From the NCBI GenBank assembly GCA_025964215.1, contig JAOPZG010000342.1, positions 1 to 19,767 on the forward strand: a stretch of 19,767 nt of DNA, given 5' to 3'. Source of the stretch: Conexibacter sp. (lineage in GTDB: Bacteria; Actinomycetota; Thermoleophilia; Solirubrobacterales; Solirubrobacteraceae). Each line of letters starts with the position of its first letter. Within the stretch, counting starts at the first letter, position 1. Of the stretch, positions 14,126 to 19,767 are shown one piece after another. The notes under the pieces were generated by a model. The model saw only the letters and a list, made by a program, of their open reading frames with translations. It had not been told where the DNA came from and did no database searches. The translations under genes were made by a program, and so were the position numbers.

Positions 14126-15325
14126 ATGAGAGCACGAGCCTTGGTGGTGGTGGCGGCGGTGGCGTGTGCGGTGGCCGTCGGGGCAGCGGGCTGCGGGTCT
14201 TCCAAGGAGAGGGGCGCTGAAGCTGCGAGCACCTCACCGATCACCATCCTGTGGGTGGGTGATACGACCGGACCGCTCAAGGCCTACGGCGACGTCCAGC
14301 TCGCCGGCGTACGGGGGGCCGCCGAGTACTACAACAGCCGCGGCGGGATCGCTGGGCACCGCGTCGTCGTGCACGCAGTCAGCGATAACGGTGACCCGAC
14401 GACCGCGGCGACCGTCCTGACCCGTGAGCTGGCTTCCTCGACGCCGACGATGGTTTGGGCGGGCTCGGTGTCGTCGGACTCGGCGGCGATGATCCCGATC
14501 CTCGCGAGGCGCCGCGTCTTCGCGATCGGGCTGGTCGACGGTCAGGCTCAATGCCGGGTCGACGCTGCGACCAAATGCCCCAACTTCTGGTCTCTGGCCA
14601 ACCCGACCAGCGTTGCGCAGCAGGGCGTCGTCGACTGGATCAAGGCCAGGCACTTCACGCGTGTCGGCCTGCTCGAGGAGACCACGCCCTTCTCGGTCTC
14701 TGAGACCCCGCACTTCCTGCGCGCCGCCGGGGCGGCAGGCCTGACGGTGAAGACGGCGTCGTTCCCGGCCTCCGCCGTCGATCTTGGGCCCCAGCTGCAG
14801 GCCCTGCACCGGGCGGGGTCAGAGGTGATCTACGCCGAAGGGCTGGGGACGGCTCAGTATGCGCTGACGGCGCGTGCCGACCTCGACTGGAACGTGCCCG
14901 TGGTCTTCGACTCGTCCGCCAGCGCCGTGGACATAACCAAGCTCGCCACGCCGGCGAACGTGGTCGACGCCTTCGAGGCCCCGCTCTACGAGCAGGACGC
15001 CCGACTGCCGAACCCCGGTCTTCGGACCATGACCACCTGGGCGGGCCGGCACGCCAAGGTGACCGCGCTACCGCTCTCGGTCACCAGCACCGGCTGGGAC
15101 GCGGTTGTGACCTTCAACACGGCGGTCACGCAGGCCGGCGGATCGCTCGACGTCGCCAAGCTCAACGCGGCGATGTTGCACCTCCCGCCGACGGATCCGC
15201 TGCGGACGCTCACCCACAAGCTCGGCTGGACGGCCGACAGCCACGAGAACGTGCTCGGGGCGCCGGAGGACTATGCCGTGATTCCCGTCGGCCCGTTGGT
15301 GAACGGTCGGGTGCAGGCTCCCTGA
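14126..15325 (+). CDS. ABC transporter solute-binding lipoprotein (LivJ/Peripla_BP_6 type)
   Basis: 399 residues. The N-terminus MRARALVVVAAVACAVAVG followed by AAGC is a lipoprotein signal peptide with the lipidated Cys23, so the mature protein is anchored outside the cytoplasmic membrane. The body is a type I periplasmic-binding fold of the branched-chain amino acid/urea/amide group: ILWVGDTTGPLKAYG, AAEYYNSRGGIAGHRV, SDNGDPTTAATVL, and the hinge-region FDSSASAVDI. Cys143 and Cys151 may form a disulfide typical of the group. It is followed after one base by the LivH-type permease, so this is the importer's substrate-recognition subunit. Specificity cannot be read from sequence; amino acids, amides, urea or aromatic acids are all possible. 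Confidence 0.92.
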   Translation: MRARALVVVAAVACAVAVGAAGCGSSKERGAEAASTSPITILWVGDTTGPLKAYGDVQLAGVRGAAEYYNSRGGIAGHRVVVHAVSDNGDPTTAATVLTRELASSTPTMVWAGSVSSDSAAMIPILARRRVFAIGLVDGQAQCRVDAATKCPNFWSLANPTSVAQQGVVDWIKARHFTRVGLLEETTPFSVSETPHFLRAAGAAGLTVKTASFPASAVDLGPQLQALHRAGSEVIYAEGLGTAQYALTARADLDWNVPVVFDSSASAVDITKLATPANVVDAFEAPLYEQDARLPNPGLRTMTTWAGRHAKVTALPLSVTSTGWDAVVTFNTAVTQAGGSLDVAKLNAAMLHLPPTDPLRTLTHKLGWTADSHENVLGAPEDYAVIPVGPLVNGRVQAP

Positions 15326-15326
15326 G

Positions 15327-16205
15327 GTGCTGGTCACGCTGTGGAGCGGGGTGGTGCTGGGTGCCGTGTACGCGACGGTGGCGCTCGGGTTCACCATCAG
15401 CATGTTGCCCAGCGGGGTGTTCAACTTCGCCCACGGCGCGATCATTGTTTGCGGGGCCTATCTAACTTATGAGTTGTTGACCGTCCACCACGTCGCGCTG
15501 GTTGGGGTCATCGTCTTGGATGCCGTCGCGGGTCTGGTGCTCGGGGCGCTTTGCGAGCTCGTCTGCGTGCGACCGCTTCGCCGCAGCGCAGACGTCGATG
15601 CGCAGCGCAACGTGCTCCTGACGACGATCGGGCTCTCGACGTTGATCGTCGGCGTGATCGGATCGGGTTGGGGATACGAGCCCAAGGCCGTGCCCTTCAC
15701 CGCATGGACGACACCGGTGCATGCGCTCGGCATCGTCGCCCGGCCCGCCCAGATCGTCCTGCTGATCGGCGCAACGGCCTCCGCGCTAGGCCTGCATCTG
15801 TGGTCACGACGGACGCGACTGGGGCAGGCCTGCCTGGCCGTGGCCGAAGACCGCGACGCCGCCGCGCTGCGCGGGATCAACGTCGGCCTTCTGTCTCTAG
15901 CCGGCTTCGCCGCGGCCGGCGCGTTCGGAGCGGTGAGTGCGATCGCCGTCGGGCCGATCACCTACGCGACCCCGATGTTGTCGGTCACCCTGGCACTCGG
16001 CGGTTTCGCCGCGATCGCCCTGGGCGGCCACGGCAATTTCTTGGGCGGGTTGCTCGGTGGCCTGCTCGTCGGCGTTGTCTCGGCGTTGGCCACCCGCTAC
16101 GTCGGAGCCGCCTACACCGATCTTGCCGTGTTCGGGCTACTCGTCACGGCTCTGACCGCCCGTCCCGGTGGCCTGCGACTGGTCGGCGCAGCCCGTCATG
16201 TTTGA
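15327..16205 (+). CDS. LivH-type ABC transporter permease
   Basis: 292 residues from a GTG one base after the binding-protein stop. It is a polytopic inner-membrane protein. The family motif VFNFAHGAI is at residues 31-39, with the N-terminal GVVLGAVYATVALGFTISM helix before it. The cytoplasmic coupling loop RLGQACLAVAEDRDAAALRG (about 165-185) resembles the EAA loop of LivH, which contacts the ATPases. The C-terminal part has the usual Gly-rich helices (ALGGHGNFLGGLLGGLLVG). It should pair with the LivM-like domain of the next protein to form the translocation pore. Its last 8 bases overlap the next gene. Confidence 0.92.
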   Translation: MLVTLWSGVVLGAVYATVALGFTISMLPSGVFNFAHGAIIVCGAYLTYELLTVHHVALVGVIVLDAVAGLVLGALCELVCVRPLRRSADVDAQRNVLLTTIGLSTLIVGVIGSGWGYEPKAVPFTAWTTPVHALGIVARPAQIVLLIGATASALGLHLWSRRTRLGQACLAVAEDRDAAALRGINVGLLSLAGFAAAGAFGAVSAIAVGPITYATPMLSVTLALGGFAAIALGGHGNFLGGLLGGLLVGVVSALATRYVGAAYTDLAVFGLLVTALTARPGGLRLVGAARHV

Positions 16206-18798
16206 TGCTCAGCGCCCGGCCGGCGCGTCGGCGGGGGAGGCTGCGCCCGCGCGATGGCTGCCGGGAGGTCGCCTCGCGCCAGCCGCCCCGGCGATCGCCG
16301 CCGCGGCGCTCGTCGTCTTCCCGCTGGTCTCCAGCAACGCGTACTGGATCCGTGAGCTCTCGCTCATCGTTGTGCTGGCGCTGGTGGTCAGCGGACTGAA
16401 CCTGACGTTCGGCCACGCCGGCGAGCTGCAGTTCGGCCAGGTCTTCGCGTTCGGACTGGGCTGCTACGTCACGATGATTTTGGCGATCCACGTCTGGAAC
16501 GACGTCGCCGCGCTGCTGCTGATCGGCGGGATGGTCGCGGCAGCGGCGGGTGCGCTGGCCGCGCTGGCCGCGACTCGCATCGGCGGTTGGCCACTGGCGA
16601 TCACGTCGCTGCTGCTGATCATCACGATCCCCGACCTTGCCTCCATCTTCCCGCAGGCGACCGGCGGGCTCAACGGGCTCATCGACATCCCGTCACCGCA
16701 TCTGGTGGGCCAAGCGGTCGACAGCACCGCGCTGTGCGAGATCGCGGTGATCGTGGCGATCGCCTGGTTCGCCATCTATCGCAACCTCGTGACGTCGCGT
16801 TACGGGGTGGTGCTGCGCACACTGCGCCAGTCGCCGGTACTCGCCGCATCGCTCGGGTTCTCGCCGATGCGCATCAGGCTCGTCGCCCACGCCCTCGGTG
16901 CGTTTCCCGCCGGCGTGGCCGGGTGCCTGTTCGGGTTCATCAGCCTGGTCGTGACGCCGTCGGCGTTCGGGCTGTCGCTGGCGATCGGCGTCGTCGCGGC
17001 GTCGATTGTCGGCGGAGCAGACAGCGTGTACGGCGCCATCGCGGGGGCTGCCGTTCTGCAGCTGGGACCCGAGGGTTCCCTGACGCTCGACCGATACGCG
17101 CCGATCGCCTATGGCGCTGTGCTCATCGTTGCGGCGATCGCCTTCCATGGCGGTCTCAGCGGGCTGGGCCAGACGGCCGCCGCGCGACTCGGCCGGCGCT
17201 GGCGGGGGCCGCCGCGCGTCTTGCTCGGCGACGCCGGGGCCTCGGTCGGCGGGGCGTTCACGGAGGCGTTGGACGGCGCGGCACTGAGCGCCGTCTCGCT
17301 GTCGAAGTCCTATGGGACCGCGCGCGCACTCGACGACGTCTCGCTCTCGGCGCGGCCGGGCGAGGTCACCGGCTTGATCGGCTCCAACGGATCGGGCAAG
17401 ACCACGCTGCTCAACCTGATCTGCGGGTTCGGCAGAACCGCAGGGCCCGGCGCCGTCCGGCTCGGCGGCACCGACATCACGCGCCTGTCCGCCCAGGCCA
17501 TTGCGCGGCGCGGCGTTGCCCGCACGTTCCAGACGCCGAGCATCCCGCGCGGGGTCTCGGCGCTGGACGTCGTCGCCTCGGGGCGCTTCGCGCGCGACCC
17601 GCGCGGGCTGGTGTCCTGCGTCCTGCGTCTGCCGGGCTATCGTCGCTCGCGACACGCGGATCGGCGCGAGGCGCTGGCCCTCCTCGACCTCATGGGCCTG
17701 GCCGAGGTCGCTGACCACGAGGCCGCGACGTTGTCGCTGGGAGCCCGACGGCTCGTCGAGCTGGCGCGGGCGTTGTGCGCGCAACCGCGACTGCTGCTGC
17801 TCGACGAGCCCGCTGCCGGCCTCAGCGCGGAGCAGACGCGGCGGCTCGGGGAGATCATCCGCGCGATCGCCGGCGCGGGCGCCACGGTGGTCGTGATCGA
17901 CCATGACTTCGCCTTCGTCGCCGGCGTCGCCGACATCGCGTATGTGCTGCATGCCGGCACGCTGATCGCCGGTGGCCCCGCGGCAGCGGTCGCGGCCGAG
18001 CCCGTGGTGATCGAGAGCTTCCTGGGCCGGCCCTCCGCGCCGGCCGAGAGATCGCACACCACCCAGGCGCGGCCGCATCGAACGGACGCGATCGAGCTCT
18101 CGCGCGTGGTGTCCGGTTACGGGAACCGAGCCGTCCTGCGCCAGGTGAGCCTGCGGCCGCGGCGCGGCGAGATCGAGCTGGTCCTGGGTCCCAGCGGCGC
18201 CGGCAAGACGACGTTGCTGGCGACGATCGCCGGACTGGTACCTCTGCGGGCGGGCACGATAGCCCTCGACGGCCGCGATGTCGGGCGGCTGCCCGCGCAC
18301 CGACGCGCGGCGGCCGGCATCGCCTACGTGCCCGAGGGCAAGCGGATCTTCCGCGAGCGCACGATCGTGGAGAACGTCGTGCTGGGCACCTTCCCGCTGT
18401 CGCTCTCGCGACGTGAGCGGGCCGCGTTGTGCGACGAAGTCCTCTCCGGCTTCCCCGTGCTGCAGGCACGCTCGGCCCAGCCGGCCGGCGTTCTCTCGGG
18501 CGGCCAGCAGCAGATGCTCGCCATCGCCCAAGCCCTCGCGGCGCGCCCGCAGATCCTGCTGCTGGACGAGCCCTCGTCGGGCCTGGCGCCGTCGGTCGCG
18601 TCGGAGGTCTTCCAGAACATCCGCCGCCTCAGCGACGGCGGCATGACGGTCCTGATCGTCGACCGCCTGGCGCGCGAGGCGCTCGCGATCGCCGACCACG
18701 TGACGGTGCTGGACGCAGGCGGCGTCGTCGCCGCCTGCGCGCCGGAGGCGTATGGCGACCCGGAGGCGCTGCTAACCGCCCGCTTGGGCGAGGGGTGA
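16198..18798 (+). CDS. Fused LivM-type permease, LivG-type ATPase and LivF-type ATPase
   Basis: 866 residues in one frame. The permease part (about 25-330) has the LivM signature LNLTFGHAGELQFGQVFAFG and the coupling loop RYGVVLRTLRQSPVLAASLG (about 201-220). NBD1 (about 355-605) has Walker A GSNGSGKT (395-402), signature LSLGARR (512-518), Walker B LLLLDEP with D536/E537 and H-loop His569 (VVVIDHD). NBD2 (about 635-860) has Walker A GPSGAGKT (664-671), LSGGQQQ (766-772) and LLLDEP (D790/E791). NBD2's switch position reads IVDRLA (Arg823) where LivF proteins usually have VEQN. The ATG at 16198 overlaps the preceding stop by 8 bases; a GTG at 16168 lies deep inside the previous gene and is less likely. 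The reading is continuous, so the fusion is real unless there is an assembly error. With the binding protein and LivH it completes a one-operon importer. Confidence 0.93.
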   Translation: MFDAQRPAGASAGEAAPARWLPGGRLAPAAPAIAAAALVVFPLVSSNAYWIRELSLIVVLALVVSGLNLTFGHAGELQFGQVFAFGLGCYVTMILAIHVWNDVAALLLIGGMVAAAAGALAALAATRIGGWPLAITSLLLIITIPDLASIFPQATGGLNGLIDIPSPHLVGQAVDSTALCEIAVIVAIAWFAIYRNLVTSRYGVVLRTLRQSPVLAASLGFSPMRIRLVAHALGAFPAGVAGCLFGFISLVVTPSAFGLSLAIGVVAASIVGGADSVYGAIAGAAVLQLGPEGSLTLDRYAPIAYGAVLIVAAIAFHGGLSGLGQTAAARLGRRWRGPPRVLLGDAGASVGGAFTEALDGAALSAVSLSKSYGTARALDDVSLSARPGEVTGLIGSNGSGKTTLLNLICGFGRTAGPGAVRLGGTDITRLSAQAIARRGVARTFQTPSIPRGVSALDVVASGRFARDPRGLVSCVLRLPGYRRSRHADRREALALLDLMGLAEVADHEAATLSLGARRLVELARALCAQPRLLLLDEPAAGLSAEQTRRLGEIIRAIAGAGATVVVIDHDFAFVAGVADIAYVLHAGTLIAGGPAAAVAAEPVVIESFLGRPSAPAERSHTTQARPHRTDAIELSRVVSGYGNRAVLRQVSLRPRRGEIELVLGPSGAGKTTLLATIAGLVPLRAGTIALDGRDVGRLPAHRRAAAGIAYVPEGKRIFRERTIVENVVLGTFPLSLSRRERAALCDEVLSGFPVLQARSAQPAGVLSGGQQQMLAIAQALAARPQILLLDEPSSGLAPSVASEVFQNIRRLSDGGMTVLIVDRLAREALAIADHVTVLDAGGVVAACAPEAYGDPEALLTARLGEG

Positions 18799-18814
18799 GC
18801 GCTTGCCCAGGCGC
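18799..18814. terminator. Hairpin between convergent ABC and SDR genes, possible terminator
   Basis: GCGCTT-GCCC-AGGCGC folds into a 6-bp stem (one G-T pair) with a four-base loop directly after the TGA of the ABC fusion gene, in the 27-bp gap before the convergent SDR stop. No T-run follows, so intrinsic termination is only plausible. Confidence 0.35.
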
Positions 18815-18825
18815 TGCGGCTGCCG

Positions 18826-19686
18826 TCAGGCTGCGCCCGGTCCGTCAACCGTCAACGCGACCTGGTCGGCGTCGGTGGAGAGCGTCAGGTCCTTCCATCG
18901 CTCGTCGGAGGCGATCCTGGCCTCGTCGGCCGTGCGGGCCAACATGTAGGCGTCGGAACCGAGCAACAGCCGCAGCGGTGGGTCGTCGAGCCGGGTGATG
19001 TGCAGGATCGCCTTCGCGACCTTGACCGGATCGCCGATGGGGTCGGCGTTGGCCACCCGCTCGGCCACGAAGCCGACGGTGGGACGGTAGGCGTCCCGCA
19101 CATCGGCGACGCGCATCGAGGATCCGGCCCAGTCGGTGCGCACGCCGCCGGGCTCGATCAGCGTCACGTGGATCCCCAGCGGCGCCACCTCCAGGGCCAG
19201 CGCGCCGGAGAATCCCTCCACCGCCCATTTCGCCGTCTGGTACGGCCCGATCCCCGGCACGCTGTAGCGGCCGCCGACGGACGAGATCTGGACGACGTGG
19301 CCGGAGGCCTGCTCGCGCAGGACCGGCAGCGCGGCGCGGGTGACGTTGATGACGCCCCACATGTTGGTGTCGACCTGAGACCGGAAGTCGTCCTCCGGGA
19401 AGTCCTCGATGGAGTTGACGTTGGCGTAGCCGGCGTTGTTGACGACGATGTCGAGCCGACCGAAGGTCGCGACGGTCGCGGCGACCGCCGCGTCGGCCTG
19501 GGCGCGGTCGGTGACGTCGAGGGCGGTGGACTGGGCGCGGTCGGGGTGCTTCTCGATGAGGTCGCGTACCTGTTCGGGGTCGCGGGCGGTCGCGACGACG
19601 TTGTCCCCGGCGGCCAGCGCCGCCTCGGCCAGCGCGCGGCCGATGCCCCGAGAGCTACCAGTGATCAACCATGTGCGATGAGACAT
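18826..19686 (-). CDS. Short-chain dehydrogenase/reductase (SDR)
   Basis: 286 residues, classical SDR. Rossmann fold with TGSSRGIG (9-16) for the dinucleotide; Arg35 after the second strand (VVATARD) suggests an NADP(H) preference. LDVTD at 56-60, NNAG at 83-86, and a catalytic set Asn108, Ser136, Tyr149, Lys153 (Ser in QISSVGG, Tyr/Lys in GPYQTAKWAVEG). The C-terminal part (IEPGGVRTDW, then a lid) is typical of the group annotated as oxidoreductase/retinol-dehydrogenase-like. The substrate is not predictable. The ATG at 19686 has GGAG 4 nt upstream. It is transcribed convergently with the ABC operon and probably unrelated to it. Confidence 0.92.
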   Translation of the reverse strand: MSHRTWLITGSSRGIGRALAEAALAAGDNVVATARDPEQVRDLIEKHPDRAQSTALDVTDRAQADAAVAATVATFGRLDIVVNNAGYANVNSIEDFPEDDFRSQVDTNMWGVINVTRAALPVLREQASGHVVQISSVGGRYSVPGIGPYQTAKWAVEGFSGALALEVAPLGIHVTLIEPGGVRTDWAGSSMRVADVRDAYRPTVGFVAERVANADPIGDPVKVAKAILHITRLDDPPLRLLLGSDAYMLARTADEARIASDERWKDLTLSTDADQVALTVDGPGAA

Positions 19687-19767
19687 GTCACTCCAATGTG
19701 AGGTGGTCGCGCAGGACGGCCCGCGCGACTGACGGCAACCGAGACGGCAAAGCTCGCAGAGGAGCCG
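19687..19767. promoter_or_regulatory. Upstream region of the SDR gene (window edge)
   Basis: 81 bp with no gene. It contains TCAC-TCCAAT-GTGA (19688-19701), a short 4-6-4 inverted repeat that overlaps the SDR RBS and could be a regulator site or chance. No clear promoter hexamers. Confidence 0.3.

Noticed and set aside
16168..16197. GTG start ten codons before the ABC fusion ATG
   Set aside because: It would lengthen the overlap with the permease gene to 38 bases; the ATG at 16198 gives the usual short overlap.
16693..18699. Long antisense open frame of 668 residues opposite the ABC fusion gene
   Set aside because: It mirrors well-conserved ABC motifs on the other strand, has an Arg/Ala/Gln-rich unfolded-looking composition, and long antisense frames are expected at this GC content.
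1..19767. tRNA, rRNA, CRISPR or mobile-element content
   Set aside because: No T-loop-like GGTTCGANTCC with a matching acceptor stem, no regularly spaced repeats, and no transposase or integrase motif was found by eye.

Overview
This is a GC-rich chromosomal window, probably from an actinobacterium. The many LuxR/NarL-type regulators, multi-GAF NarL-family kinase, GTG/TTG starts and tight overlaps would suit a soil lineage such as the Solirubrobacterales, but that placement is inferred from style and not from any marker gene. No RNA gene, CRISPR array, transposase or integrase was seen.

Layout. (1) Positions 1-6573 hold three paralogous AAA/TPR/LuxR-type transcription regulators. The first is cut by the left edge (+ strand, C-terminal half only). 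The second is on the - strand and lacks the whole ATPase module. The third is a full-length 940-residue copy on the - strand. (2) Positions 6702-9924 continue on the - strand. In transcription order they encode a TDT/SLAC1-family membrane anion transporter, a haloacetate-dehalogenase-type alpha/beta hydrolase (overlapping the transporter by GTGA), a DUF1348 NTF2-like protein and a pyridoxamine-phosphate-oxidase-fold flavoprotein, leading into the two LuxR genes. (3) A 209-bp divergent intergenic region (9925-10133) carries a near-perfect 20-bp dyad. (4) Positions 10134-18798 on the + strand form one tight run: NarL response regulator, stand-alone receiver, cytoplasmic histidine kinase (NTF2-like domain, one degenerate and three clear GAF domains, HisKA_3, HATPase), lipoprotein solute-binding protein, LivH-type permease, and one polypeptide fusing LivM-type permease, LivG-type ATPase and LivF-type ATPase. 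(5) A convergent short-chain dehydrogenase closes the window.

How the genes may work together (inference). The + strand run looks like a soluble two-component sensor with two receiver partners placed directly upstream of a LivJ/H/M/G/F-type importer it may control. A CCCTAC element occurs both in the divergent dyad and just upstream of the binding-protein gene. The - strand run looks like a transport-and-catabolism unit for a small halogenated or other organic acid: an anion transporter coupled to a hydrolase that keeps every catalytic residue I know for fluoroacetate dehalogenases. The two most interesting points are this transporter-dehalogenase pair and the NTF2-GAF kinase plus dyad plus ABC-fusion module.
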